Made by a program: the position numbers and the translations under genes. Below, one piece after another: positions 23,400 through 36,500 of a DNA stretch of 64,000 nucleotides. The stretch covers positions 149,491 to 213,490 of the forward strand of contig KL647318.1 in the NCBI GenBank assembly GCA_000727475.1. Reading direction: 5' to 3'. Every line of letters starts with the position of its first letter. Positions within the stretch are counted from its first letter, which is position 1. The notes beneath the pieces were generated by a model. That model was given only the letters and a program-made list of their open reading frames with translations, did not search any database and had not been told where the DNA came from. This DNA comes from Sarcocystis neurona. Lineage: Eukaryota; Apicomplexa; Conoidasida; Eucoccidiorida; Sarcocystidae.

Positions 23400-26300
23400 A
23401 AGTCGACAAACGTACAGGTAAGCACGCGGGAAGTACCTGTCAGCCCCCAAATCCCTCGTGGACGTTGAAATCGAGACTGCCTGCTTATTCGCTCCAGTCA
23501 ATGTTAATGCGGTCAGAAGTCCTAGGAAGCTCCTCTGCCGCACAACGCGGAGGCTGTCTTAAACAACAATAGGGTAGCAAAATACACACGCTAAGTGCAA
23601 AACCGTCACCCAATGTGAACCCTAGCATTGAATGAAAAGCTACGAAGTAGAGGCCAAACGCGTCTGTCGGCGTCTCCTCGTGGTTGCAAGCTAGATGTCT
23701 CACAAGGATGTATCCCAATTTTTTGTGTTAATACTTCCAAATGCACACACAAAAAATGCCCTGCAGCAGACACAGGGAAACCATATCGTAAGGAGGAAAA
23801 ACATTTTCCGTCAGCTTCGACTGAACTTAACCCCTCACTGCTCCATAACCTCACTCGCAAGAGTGCCGCTATTCCTTCTGCTAGAAACGATGCCTGGCGC
23901 TATCTCGCACAATGGCCAGACACGCGGGAGTACACAGTCTCCGCAGATACCCTCCTCGTCCTTTTACTGGAGAACTAACCTCATACGACGTATCAGCTCC
24001 ACCGCGTCCAGTTTTCTAGAATGCAGCACTTATTCGCCCTTCGCAGACCCCGACACTTTCAGTATTACTGTCCAAACCTTTTAAGAATTGCCGCTCTACA
24101 CATTTCGTAGTAAACGGAACTTGGTGTCGCCTCGCCTGCTAGTGCAACCGACGTCACCGGCATGGAAAGTGTTATTGTAAACGAACTATCGCCCGCCCAC
24201 TTTTCGCCTTGAGGTGCGCTCCATGCATGTCAAGGTGCTTGGGATATGCGTCTCCGAAGGTGTCGCGGTGAGAAGCTGAGAACCAGTGGAGCGTCAGCGT
24301 GTCCAAACAATGAGTTATCGCTGAGTTCTAGGAGAAAAACCGTCACTTCCTACGGCCAAAAGCTCTTTGATTCTTTCCTCAGGTACGTTTACGAGACGTG
24401 GTGCAGACGTATGGTAGAATAGGTGTGAAGCTGTTCACAAGAGGCTTCGGTGAAAAAGCCACTCGCCCCCCTCTCTCCAGCAGCCTTTGTCCCACGAATG
24501 GATTGTTTGATTGGTCAAAACAACTGGCGCAGCTGTCGAAAAGGGTGCACTTTTATCTGTGTGCTTCACTTACTCGTCATTAGGGTCGTATGGGCACGCA
24601 TAATTATTTGGCTGGTGAATCGTGTCCCACACACTGCCTCCGGGGGTTCAACTGCCGTCCGTCGTTTCCCTCCTTGGCGTTGCAGACGTGCCTTGAATGA
24701 ATCGGTCACAACACCTCGGACTGGTTCAAACGTTTTCTTCTGTAGAGAGGCAGGATGGAGTGTATGGAGTGCGCAGTGGATAAGAAGTAAGATCTTTTAT
24801 ATTGTTGAGACAGTGTGCTTTTGTCCCTGCTGTTCGAATTCCGCCCCCCCTCGCTTCGCTTTCTCTTACAGAATACAAGCGGAACATTCTTGTGATCAGT
24901 TGCTAGCTGATACCGTCGGCCTCTCACTTCGTGAAGCATACGTTCTAATATGAAATATTCAATCTCGTTGTTAGAACTCGGCATACTAACTTTCTCTTCT
25001 AACCACGTTTGGCCACTTGTTGATTACGTATTCGTCGGTGTGTAAAAGGAGCAAGAGAGAACGCGTAGTCCAGAAACGTCTTCGGCCTCCCAAATTGCAA
25101 CCCCCATGTGAACAGTTAGTACCCGTCTCCTTTTAGTGCTCACGTACAAGCCTCCGTAATAGTCTCATCCGCGTGTCCTCCATGCTCCCATGGTGTCTAT
25201 TCGTCACTGTTCAAAACGCACTCTGCAGGCAGCACGCTACAGCAATTACTCTGCAACGCTGCAATCAGGAAAAGCGCTTGCAGGTGCTCGCACTCAGAAG
25301 AGTGCCGTACCCCGGAGCACGCAGAGCGCAGCTTGTAAAGTTGAAACAATTTCCTGTCCACAAGCAGGGTGTGCCTCCACTGGTGCTCAGGCCTTACTTT
25401 CATGTCTCGGATGCGGTAGCACGCGCCTTCGTACACAGAGTTCCAGCATCTTTCTTTATCCATGAGAACATTCTTCAGCGCACTGACCTTCCTCCTAGCG
25501 CCTCCGGATGGACAAGTACAAAACACTGTCTACGTGCCTGCGTGCTCCATTTTTCGAATCTTCGCCTCATTCTCACAGCCTGAAACTACACTATCTATCA
25601 GTGGCGCCAGATATCCGTCCTTCGCTAGTGGCTTACGCACCTTCATTCGTGCGCGCAGCGTTTCGTTGACGTACAAGCCGTGTCCCAGCGCCCAATACAA
25701 TCCAGCACCGAATCAGGCTCATTTCATACCATGGCATATCCCCGCGGCTCTAGTCTCATTTTCAGGTCGCCCTCAACTACACCAGTCCTTCACGGTAAGA
25801 ATCCCTGCAACGGATCGCCCCTGTCAAAACATGTGGAACCACCACGTCATACACGCTTTCGAGGATGACGGTTGCATACACGTGTACGTCCTCTCCAGCG
25901 CCTCAGCTGATTGTGACATCGTGCAAACAATTCACCGGAGAAGAGTGTCCTTCCGCACCGTGGCAGTGGTAACAGTAGTGAGCACGCCTTAGACGGCGGC
26001 TCCCTCAGCGCAGGCGTGTCCACTTTCCTCCTTGATGGTCGTCTGCCCGAAATGTTTTGCAGTCAACTCCGACGACTTGCCTCGCTGAGACACAAATTCC
26101 CACGGAGGGAGCGGAGTGTCACTAGCTACTGCGACACAAGTTTGCTTTAAACGCAGCGCTTTCCTGCAGAACATTGACGTCTCCTGCATACAGTTGACGC
26201 CGCCGATGTGCTTCGCGTGAGGTACATTTTTGTGATTCCACATTCACTCAGAACGCTGCTGTCCTTCCGAAGGAGCAGACAAAGTATTTTGTCAATCTGT

Positions 26301-27390
26301 ATCCAGGCTGGCAAACGTGTGCTGGGCAAAACGCGTGGTTGGAGGATGAACTGATGAACAAAACCAGTGCTACAAATTCACGAATCCTCTATCAACAACA
26401 GACTTCACTGAAATCCCTCTACAGAGGTACAGACTCACGTGAGCACACGGAGCTGTGTGAAATTGAGCCGGCGTGCATCCTTGATCATTCACCAAATCCA
26501 TCTGTCATTCCCGCCTTTTGAATCCGTGGTGGTCAGCCACTCTCTGAGGCGGGTACTCTGTAAGCGATAGATGTCCGTCTCGAGCAAGAAATGTTTATTG
26601 CTACGTGGTAAGGATCCTGCGACCCTGAGCTTTCTTGTTTCTTCATGCACAACCAAACAAGGGAAGGTTTATCTCATGTCCTGTTAATATCGCCATGCAA
26701 AACTTCCGTCAACACTCACATCCAAGAACGAAGTGCGAGCCATACGAGAGAACCGAGGCTACTTTATACTTCCGATTTTTTGCTCACTACGTACATAGCA
26801 CATTTTGACGCGGTAGGAAAATCAGCACACGTCCACACTCACATGAATTTTTGTTGCCAACGTAAGTGCATACACAAGTCATTAAGATTCATGAAAAGCT
26901 GTTTATTCCAGGAAGTGCCGCATGTCTTGTCTCTAGACAGTAGTGAGCACAGAGTCCCGGAGCCTCCCCCGAAAAGAACGGAGCAGAGCGTAGGAAACAA
27001 ATAGAGGTTCACGTGCAGCAGACATCATGCAGACATTATGGTGTGGAGAGGGATCGTAATCCATTGTTATATCGGCACTGCCACAAACGAACTTCACTAT
27101 ACAGCTGGATAAGTACGTGAAACGACGTGTGTGCAGATACGCGTAAAGGGAAGTATTTAGGGCAAAAGAAAACGCAGGTGCACCTCTGCAACTCCGCGCA
27201 GATGTTTATCTCGTCACGAGCATGGAGTGGGTCATGCAGGCGTGTGCTTATGTGCAGCAGAACAACAGCATTCCATACCTGCAAAATACGCGTACACTGC
27301 CACGCTTTTCATCAAACGTTCGTGTAGTACTGTACACACAATTGGCATCCCAACTGCGGAATACCGCATAGGTGAGGTCACTATTCCATC
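23400..27390. other. Gene-poor interval
   Basis: Overlapping ORFs of 60-176 codons on both strands (25,462-25,992 on +; 25,197-25,526 on -), rich in Ser/Cys/Arg with no motif. A donor-like 'cacgGTAAGA' at 25,795 has no convincing exon around it. Nothing supportable as a gene. Confidence 0.45.
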
Positions 27391-27397
27391 TTTGTAC

Positions 27398-27679
27398 TTA
27401 CCTTAATCTGCCTTTTCGTACAAACAGAAATACTGGTGGCTCCATGCAAACTACAAATAATATTCTGCGGAATTCAGCAGTCATTACATTGAAGTAGTTG
27501 CAAGTACTAACAAGCACTCTCTGTTGATAACGGCACCCCCAGGGCAGTACGTATGCGTCGGCAAGCAACGCACCCTGTACGGGGAAACAGACCTGTTTGC
27601 TGCCGTTCAGGCGCACCAGCGTAAACTTTTCCAGACACACTCTTCCGACAGGATCATCCCATAGACGCCAAACTACGCC
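27398..27679 (-). CDS. Protein-like open segment, possible exon or relic ORF
   Basis: Frame open for 93 codons, from just after a TAG at 27,680-27,682 to a TAA at 27,398. It reads W-R-L-W-D-D-P-V-G-R near its start, then F-T-L-V-R-L-N-G-S-K-Q-V, and ends R-K-G-R-L-R-stop. The mix of charged and hydrophobic residues is more protein-like than the neighbouring ORFs. There is no ATG at the upstream end, so it would need a spliced upstream exon or is a fragment. It lies about 300 bp from the decayed + strand ORF at 28-30 kb, in the opposite orientation. Function unknown. Confidence 0.3.
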   Translation of the reverse strand, partial: GVVWRLWDDPVGRVCLEKFTLVRLNGSKQVCFPVQGALLADAYVLPWGCRYQQRVLVSTCNYFNVMTAEFRRILFVVCMEPPVFLFVRKGRLR

Positions 27680-27978
27680 CTACACAGTTAATTTTTCAAT
27701 CAAGTGGCTAAAGCAATTATAGACAGTCAAGCCATCAGTGCAAGAGAGCTTTAAACGAGTGCTGGAAATAAGAGACATGCCGTTCAAGCGCGTGCGTTCT
27801 CAAGAGTGTGTGCGTTGCACGCTTGAATTGTTGCTGCGCGCAGTGTCTTGTCTCAGGGTGCTTTTACCTGCCGATATCATCAGAAGCGGTGGCAGAAACA
27901 TCCGCGACTAGGTCCCACGATGTCCGTGGTCTGCTACAATCACCAGCTACAGAAGCGTGAAGAACATTTAGGCGATAA

Positions 27979-30215
27979 AAGTTTCAGCCGCAACGGCCAC
28001 AACAGCACGACATCTCATCAGCACAAGCAGCGGCAGTGCCACCGGCTGCAGCACGCGACCGCTTCTCAGGACTTTCAGAATGTCTTTGCGTGTACACATT
28101 TGTGCGTACGCAGTTCAGCTCTGGTATAGCAGTGGATTTCGGGTGGAGCAAAGGGAGAAGTAATGTTGTCTCTCATGCAAAATATGAGTTCCGCTTTACA
28201 CGCGTCCGGTAGCGCTGAGTACACGTCAACAGATGCGGGCGGTGGTGTGTCTGAGAGGAAAGTCTATTGTAGACGACTTCAGCCAGTTGCAGACGGGTAC
28301 GTCCCGATGCACGTACAGATGCCTCGGCGAACGAATGCCTCCGTCAAACGTTCAACTTTGTAAGTGACTGACGATGGTGCAATAAATGCGACCATGATCC
28401 AGTCGTGCGCTCCACTTTGTGAGGAACTGAGGAGGTGCGGTGACGCGTCACTGAAGCCGCTCTGTCGAGTCCTTGAAAATGTGCATCTTTCAGAAAGCAA
28501 CTACCGAGCCTCTAGGTCGTGCGTCTTGTTTTGTAGGCAAGTTCAACTCTCACGTGTACCGCTAGATACGCGGGACACAAAGAGTCTTCGTAGAAAGGCG
28601 AAGCTACAAGCAAGAGGCTAAGGCTGAGAATCTACGGATGGCTTGCCGAACACTTCTCTTTGTACGTACGTGTGGTTCGACACTGGTGAAGGCACGCTTT
28701 TGCACAGATACCTGGTGTAAACACGTGTGTGTCTTGTGCTGCTGCAAAGCAGCAAAGAAGTTCAGTTTTCCGGAGTCCGTGTGTCCCTGTCATGCTTGAG
28801 AAACATCATTTACAGCCATGCGAGCTCTAATTTCGCAGCCGGTAGGCACATGAGTTTGTGAGTCGAAGTATACCCTCCCTCTCGTTTTCTGGTAATCAGC
28901 GTGCTGAGTGTGACCTCCCATTTTCTGTAAAACAAATTTTTTCACCTGTTCTGTCGGTTTTCATGCCGAAGCAAAATTGTTCTACTCCGTAAGCAGCCAC
29001 TCTCCCGACGGGTGCTACAAGTCGGGTGTATTACCGCCTCTTAAAACGTTCCCCATTCTCACTGGATGCGTTTTTGTTTCTGTTGTTGGGACAACTCTCC
29101 GGAGTCTTTCCGTACGTAGTGGGAAGACGGGTTCTCGTTAAGGGCGTACGCCGCGCACTTCGTCGACGAAGAATCCGTCACTTGTGGCACATGATGAGGT
29201 TGATCTGCCGGTAGCTACATACCCGTATGAATACAAACGCATAAGCTTGCTGCTACATGCAGGGCAGACAGCGACAGGATCAACGGGGGCGATGGATGCA
29301 TGGTATAACTGCAGTTGCAGCGGGTTTGTGGGAGATGAAGCGGCAGCTCGGCTGCGAGGTAAAACAGCGAAATCTGAAGCAAAACTAACCGTAGCCTTGG
29401 TGAACAGTACAGTAGATATTGCACAAGCTCTACAGCTGGATGATGCAGAACTTTTGCAGGACTTCTTGCGTGCATGCATCAATTGTTTGGAGGGACTCAA
29501 AAGCAAACAAAAACGACAGTGAAGATTGTTCACCAGCTGGACAGAGGCAAAGACCTGTTTTTATGGGAAACTCCCTTACGAACGGCCGAAGTAGAGAATC
29601 TCTTTGATCCCCAAGGAAGGCCGGTTGTCAACAATAGGCCAAGCATCGCGCGCTACGGGCGTTTTCGCGAAATCTACTCGCGACTACCGCTTCAATAAAC
29701 AGTCCTACCTCTACGGAGGTCATGTTTGAACTTTTATTCGCCGCTGGCGAACACCAGCTCTTGCCTGTAGAGTTGCATGTATGCGCAGACGCCAAAAGTG
29801 TTAAATGTGACTATTCGCAACCGCAGTCAATTACGTTTCCGTGTTTCAGCCGCAAGGCACCGGGCTGCCGAGTACGAATCTGAAGCTGTCAAGAGGACGC
29901 AAGCATTCTGCAAGGCGTCAAGCGCTACACAACCTCTGTAGCTTTCTGTAGTGGAATCTAATATATTTCAGATCGCATTATGCTGTTGAAGTCTGCTGTC
30001 GCAGGAAACACACGTCCGAGTGTGCAGCAGTTCTGCTGACAACGTCGCAGCTCTCATATGTGCACGGCAACACTTCTGTTGAAACCGTAGCTGAAGGTCT
30101 TGCTGAGCTTTGAATAGACCCTCTTCCTGTGTGCTCAAGCTGCCGCACTGGCGCTGGTCGTGTTTCGTGACAAAGCTACAGGTGCGTGGGGGAAATCCTG
30201 CAGTAGAGTGTCCAG
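27979..30215 (+). pseudogene. Decayed intronless ORF of unknown, possibly viral or retrocopy, origin
   Basis: Successive protein-like segments on one strand abut or overlap but change frame. Segments: 27,979-28,209; 28,130-28,618 (with a TAA at 28,361); 28,993-29,211; 29,120-29,191; 29,142-29,519; 29,474-29,695; around 29,705-29,880; up to 29,938; and up to 30,110. The two best are Y-P-Y-E-Y-K-R-I-S-L-L-L-H-A-G-Q at about 29,223 and A-R-Y-G-R-F-R-E-I-Y-S-R-L-P near 29,650. The frame changes occur over tens of bases, too short for introns, so accumulated indels in a once-continuous ORF of roughly 700 codons fit better. Size and lack of introns fit a capsid-like gene of an endogenised dsRNA virus or a processed copy. 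No hallmark motif was recognised, so origin is inference. Confidence 0.35.
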
Positions 30216-32125
30216 GTAGGAGTAATAATATTTATCGGACATCGACACACAAAAACCCGTTTCCTGGGACTTAAGCAAATGAGAAAATACGGAATTTGTC
30301 ATTTTTTGCTGTTCAGAGAGAGAGTGTCCTTTCTGAAGGAGAAGACACCGGTCTTCGGCGGACAGTGACGCGGCTAGTCGGCGGCGGCGTTACGAAAATT
30401 TGGAAGTGGGGCGTCAGAGTTTCCACACGTTGTAATAACGTCACATCGGCAAGATGCAGAGACACGAGCTCGAGTGCATCAGCAACGTTTTTCCTTACAG
30501 AGGTGCTGCAGAAATTAGCAGGACCGACGCAAACTTTAAGTCTTAGATATCTAAATCTCATCAAGTAGAGTTTGCTGTCCGAAGACCCCACAAAGTGAAG
30601 CTCTTCATACAAACTTCGCAGGAGCTGAACGCCCACTAATAGAAACGGCAGCTGGATGTTTCTTCAGTCCCAGACAAGGCACTCCTGTTGATGCTTGCTG
30701 CCCCGTGCATTACGAGTGTCCACCACAGAAAAGGGTTACAAAAAGCGAAAAGGGCTGGTTGCATAGAGAGAGGTTATGACGTCGTTAGCGTGCTGATCTT
30801 CCTTACGACTTGAACGGACTAGATCATCGTCGGATTGCTGCGCACACGTACACGTTCAGCTGTATATTAAAGGACGTCTCCAGATGCAGGTACCGATGCA
30901 GTTTCGGGGTAATTTTTTGCAGGGCTGCTTCTCCCGCTTCCCAAGCAAACACGCCTGTGTTCCTTCACGGGGTAGTCTGATATCGTAGTGAAATTGCTGA
31001 AGCTTGTTCTGCACGCATGATCACAAGGTTAGCTGCGTTCTTCACGTAGGTGCAGACTTCGGTGAGCTCCTGACAGCAGAAAAGGAACAGGTGGACATCC
31101 ACACCCACAAGCGTAAATTTGTGTCAAAGGAAGTTATCTTTCGTGCGAGAATGGTGAAACAACCGCTCGCAAACGCGCTGCCGTTGCATTGTTGTCATAT
31201 GTTCCCATATGTTTTTTGCCTTGTACGCCTTCGTCACGCACGACCTATTTCCTCTGTCCCGTGTAGCACACTCAGCTGTGAGCCCGCGGTGTGGTCATCA
31301 GTGGATTGTTTAAGTAACAGTTTCTGAGCCTCAGGCTCCTCGACGCATCAGAGAGGATTCAGCATCGACTTGCACAAGAAAGGACAGACAAGTCCATTTT
31401 CACTTGATAAGCCGTGCTTCACCCTTCCCGCAATGCATTACGAGTTTGGCTCTCCTTGAAACTTGTGGTAGACAGGCAGAATACGAAGTACCACTTTTCT
31501 ATCGAGGCAAAGATTGCCATGTAACCGCTTCTACGGATACACCTGTACACGGTTACGTCACTGATGCCGTGCTTTACAATGGGACATGCCTTTCTCAGTG
31601 TTAATCAACACATGTTATAGCTCTAACTATGCACGAAAAAGTGCGCATATGTAGGGGAGCCCTGCGTGATACGTAAAACAAGCTGCACTTTTCGTCATGG
31701 GCTTTCCCCGCTCTACCGGCCCCACCTGCTTCTGTGTTTGGTCCATCCGCTCCTCCAGTGAGTTGCTGTATGGCAACACAGAAGTATTTCCCATTCGGCT
31801 CAGAGAACGTGTTCTGCGCGACCTATGTTCTGCCCGAGTATCCACGAATATTCATACATACATGTATATATATTTATATGTTGGACCTCTGTGTGTACAG
31901 GTATATGTGCAGGACCTCGCAGACGCACGTAGACAAAAGCACTCGAACGAGTCGCATAACGCTGCTTATGTCCATGTACGTGGAATCTACTTATTTGCAC
32001 GTGTGAGACCTCGTCTTTCGTCCGTCCCTGCGGGCAAGAGCAGTTTTCCTGCAAGCTGGTGGTGCAACGTTTTGTGACCGCGCATTTCAACAGTACGACC
32101 TTGAGTACTCGCGTTGACTCCATAA
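30216..32125. other. No gene supported
   Basis: ORFs at 30,296-30,568 and 31,004-31,327 (+) and 31,800-32,123 (-) have no motif or splice support. They may continue the relic sequence upstream or be chance. A small TA/TG microsatellite lies at 31,854-31,880. Confidence 0.4.
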
Positions 32126-32130
32126 GGGCT

Positions 32131-33522
32131 TTAGATCACTAGGAGTTCTCGTTGATTCTGTACCCGCTTCTGAAAATCGATGATTTTCCGGGCAGCGGAA
32201 GCGAGGACCCCTATCGCTGCCGTGCCTCCCGCTCCAGCCGCCGGATTTTCTGCAAACCTCCATCGGTTCTGAGGAAGAGCCTGCAGGCGCATGCCGCCCA
32301 CTAGCGTCAGCATACAGCTCACGACTGCGTAGTAGAACGCCCTATAGTCAAAGCCGGCTGCCGTTGTATTCAAGCAAGGAGCAAGGCAAACCCTCGAGGG
32401 CAGGAAGGGAGTGTTCGCTGACGAGCGGGACGAACCCATTGTTGCGACTCCAAGCGAAGAGGGAGAGGCAGCGGCTGAAGCAAAAGCATCAGCAGCCTCA
32501 GCGAAAGCACCCGCAGCAGGATCGAGACAGAGCACCAGCAGGAGCGGAGAGCCTGGATATATATCCTGTAATGAGAGGTACTGCCGAGCTTGTGGGAGCA
32601 GGCGCAAAACACAGAAGGCCTTTCGTGCGGAATGCTACTCTGCTCTCCTCTACGAATCCGCCTCCAGCGTCCTTCGCTGCAAAGAAAACATGTTTTTCTC
32701 TTCTGAGACTTACACTCTCGAGCACGTGACTTGCCGATCTGTTCCACGGGGTCTTCTTCACAGGCAGAGGTTTGCCCAGACACATTCGAAGTGTGCTCTG
32801 ATTGGCAGTATTGGAAGTCCTGCCGAGATTCTAATCCCTGCCACATAGGGAGTAGCGGCCTTAAATACTCATACAAGTGCACGAACGCTTGGCATGCTGC
32901 TGTTCCCAGGGAAACAAGACGTCGCTGTTCAGGTGCTATTGAAACAGATCTGCTCGTAGACGTTTCTGCCAGCGCGCCTGTTGCTGTAGGGCCCCGTGAC
33001 AGTTCTTCAACCGCCTCATTGCTAAGTCTATCCTTGACAGTCGGTGGACAGTCTGGCTGCTGAGGTATTCTTGCGGGGAGGTGGCCTGTTGTCATGGGTG
33101 CACCTGCTGCCAGTCCAGCGGGACTTGCAGACTGTTGAGCGATCGACACTGTAGAAGCACAACTAGGGGCAGGACTTGCGGACTTGTGGATAACACGAAT
33201 ATTCGAAACACTAACAGAGGCAATCGCTGCACCTCTCTCTGAAGCTATTTCATTCACTGTGCTTGACGGTGCACCAACATCAGGATCTGTCACCTTGACT
33301 ATGTCACTGGACGTTGTTGCACCACCAAGCGTTTCCGTTGATGGCTCAAATGGCGGCTGGTTTACGTTGCAAAGCAGGGATTGAAACAAACCCATGACTA
33401 CCGGCGCCCAGAGAAGAACATCTACTTTTGGCGTCGGAGATCCTTCGTGTTTCGCCTTAACCGGGGATGTGACCGAGACTGCAGCCTTTCCTTTCAGCTC
33501 CACCTTTTGGTGCGGTGAGATA
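32131..33522 (-). CDS. Exons 15-17 of the 17-exon gene (C-terminal part)
   Basis: Exon 15 (33,522-32,714, about 270 codons) starts with V-D-V-L-L-W-A-P-V-V-M-G-L-F, then a long Ser/Thr/Ala/Pro region. A helix Q-A-F-V-H-L-Y-E-Y-L-R-P-L-L-P follows, and the exon ends at a consensus GTAAGT. A 37-nt intron with a clear acceptor (tgttttctttgcag) gives a small exon 16. Exon 17 (32,565-32,131) follows 'tctcattacag' with an Ala-rich stretch, then F-Y-Y-A-V-V-S-C-M-L-T-L-V-G-G-M and the TAA at 32,131. The small exon could end at 32,654 instead of 32,639. A resemblance to peroxin-11-like C-termini was considered but is too vague to name. Confidence 0.55.
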
Positions 33523-36500
33523 CTATGTATCTCTTCGTCGCCTAACGAAACACGAGTACGCGGAGACGCACGAACAGGGTGGCAGAATTGTCGTTCTGTC
33601 CGTGCATCCTAGGTAGTTATACAGCTGCTCTAGACTCCGCCCGCGATTCTCAAGCGTGTGGCGAACCCTGGCGCCAACGCAGCTTTTATAACATCCATCG
33701 CAAATCGTGGTGCAGTTCAGAGATGTCGGATTTAAACCAGCCTTTTCCAACACACGCACATACGTGCAGGCCGCGCTAGTTATTAAGTAGGGTGAAAGAC
33801 GAGAGGAAACCCTACGTCCAGAAACTTCTTCAAAGGCATCTAGGTGATTCCGAGTAGTAGTAGCTCTCAAGATGTAGCTCTCCATTTTGAAAATCAGATA
33901 TGCGTCTGACGTCAAGATTCTAAAAATTTCCCCCACCTAAAGAGCACCGGCCGCGGGGAAACGTAGGCTGGTTTTCGGGAGGCGTAAGATCAGACACGCG
34001 TGGGTTGCAGATACACACCGACGCACACGTTGGTGTAAACCTACGCAGTATCTTCAAATGTACTAATACACACGCACGTGTTCAGAAACGCTGGAGCCTG
34101 CCAACGCCGCCAATAAACTCCGCATAAATTAATGTACGGCAACGACAGGATTTGGTACCCAACATACACGAGCTAATCTGTGGAAGTTACGTGCAGGCTG
34201 AGGGGAGCATCGACGTGCGTACAGTATTATTCTGCACGACAATTCATACGCGATACCGCCAGTAATACCTGCCGCAGCTGAGGCTTTGACGGAGTCCTGT
34301 CCACCCTCGGACATATCACTCAGCAGCGCGTCCATGTCGCGTGCACGGCTGTAGGGGTCTCGCTTGGCGATAAAAGTCGCGATGTGGATCAACAGCGGGT
34401 AGAACACAGCGTTTGTTCTTAGTAGAAGGCGGCCGCGCGAAGCAAGACGCGCGCGCAGTAGGAGGTGGAGAGTGGCGGAAAGCAGAGATGTGGCACCGGG
34501 GCGTTGGTGGGCCGTCAACGACGTCAGAAATCTCCTGTGCGTTGTTGGGAAACATGCCAGTATTGAGTCCTAGAGTGCGACAAACACAGGGAACAAGGAA
34601 ATGGACGCGGAAGAAGAGACAGACTATTCAGGGTCAGGAATGGTAGCAGCAGCGTCATCAGGAATCTGTGTCTGTGGAATGCCAAAGGAGCCTTCGCTAG
34701 CCGTGAACACACTCACGTCCTAATAGTGCGTCGCCGTGGAAGGCAAAGAAAATCGAACAGAGCAAATAAAGTTCAACCGCTAGGACATGAGAGAATTCAG
34801 CAGAAAAAAACCCAGTCAATTTGGACATGACACCGAGGGTGCAAGCCTGCAGCGAAAAACCGTGGTGCAAGCTGAGGCATCTCGAAGCTGATCGGACGCA
34901 ACTACAACCAGAACAAAAGTGAAGTCTCCACCCTCTTCACCGGAAACGATTAAGAAGCAGCAATGGTAATGAAGGGGAACATAAGGAGGGGCGATAAACA
35001 GAAAGACCAACCCAAAGAAGATACGGTGCCCAGTGAGCGACGATTTGTACGAAGCCGAAGCTCGGTAGGAACACTGCGCAGGTAGTCAAGAAGTATGGCG
35101 TCCTCCTTGCTACGTGGGAAGCGTGCCATAAGAATAAGTCCATACAAGAGGCATACAAAGTTCACGCCCCCCCAACGCCGACCGCGCACTCTCACATGCA
35201 GACTCACGAGGTTAGGTTCATACTTGTTATGGATTTGTGCAGCGTTCAAGCGCCAAAAGGCGTGAGACATACCAGCAGCGCTGTGGTGTCGAAAGCCAAA
35301 AGACTCTCTCGTACGTGCATTTCCTCGTAGGGCCAGGAACAAAGCAGTAAAACCCACGACGAAAACTGTAGTGCCTGATCGGTGTAGCTGAAAACGGGAC
35401 ACCACGCACACATGCCTTCGCGTATACATGCCTTCGCGTATAGAGCGACTACACGAAAATACGTACTCAGAGTATGCATCTATACACAGTTTTATGTACA
35501 TATATACACACGCCTGTGTACGAAAATACGTACGTTCCCAGTAGTTGCAGTCAAGAATAATCGTACGTGGGTTCCGCGCATTTGTGCGCCGCTAAATTCG
35601 GGCATTCTGTGTTCAAGGATATAGATGAACTGTGTGAGGATCCGGGCTGTTGTCCGGCTGCGCCCCAGTGTTTGCTAAGGTTCAAATACACGCACGGGAC
35701 TGTCCCGCATGTCACGCGGGAGCAGTGAAGCAAGAGGTACGATAGAGTGAACGAGCATGCGCTTCTCAGTGAAGATTTTGAGAAAATGTGGTGAGATACT
35801 CTACAAAGGAAACTGGAAGCAGACTGTCTCCATTTAGTGATTGGTTGCAAGCTGAACCGATGTCACATACATTAAAACGTTGGAAGGGTGATTGATTCTC
35901 CACACACTCCTCAAAGATGAGTCCACGCACCTCCGCTCCCTCACGACCACAGCTGATGAACGTGTGTGCAAATGCAGAGGTGCAGTACGCTGGGAAACTG
36001 TCGGCTCTTTCTTGCAGAGTAGCGGGGGCCGATAGCCAGATTACCGCGAGAATCGTGCTTCTGTCGACGTAGACTGCTACGTAGAACGTGCCAGTAGCAG
36101 GAAGTAGACATTTATGCTGCGCGAGGAAAAGTCAGCAAGCAGGTATCAACAAATGACGTTCACGCTATGGTCTTTCAAGTATGTCGTCAGACACTCTATT
36201 GACGTGTTCTTGGAAACATTGATCAGCAGAAGAGTCGGTCTCGAGATCAACAAGCTGAGCCCTATCTCAAACGCCACCTCTGCGACGCCTGCTGGCAAAG
36301 TATGTCACCTACAGAGCAAGAGGGAGTGACCAGCCACTACCAGTTTCCCCCTCAAAAGCAAAGTATGTATTCGCCATCGACAGCTTTTCAAAACGACAGT
36401 ATCTGCCTTAGGAATGGACGAATACGGAGTGTCTCTCTATGACAAGCGCTACGTGAGCTTTTTACGTGGACAGACGCTCAGTTGTGTAAATTTGCTGGCT

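Noticed and set aside
28361..28537. A normal intron (GTAAGT at 28,360 to 'ttgttttgtag' at 28,537) rescuing the stop at 28,361
   Set aside because: Phase-compatible and attractive, but the interior is itself open and protein-like, and later frame changes at 29.1-29.7 kb cannot be explained by introns.
32131..33885. Separate peroxin-11-like membrane protein starting at the ATG at 33,885
   Set aside because: The similarity is impressionistic (a short N-terminal helix and a C-terminal hydrophobic segment), and upstream exons join in phase, so a separate named gene is not supported.
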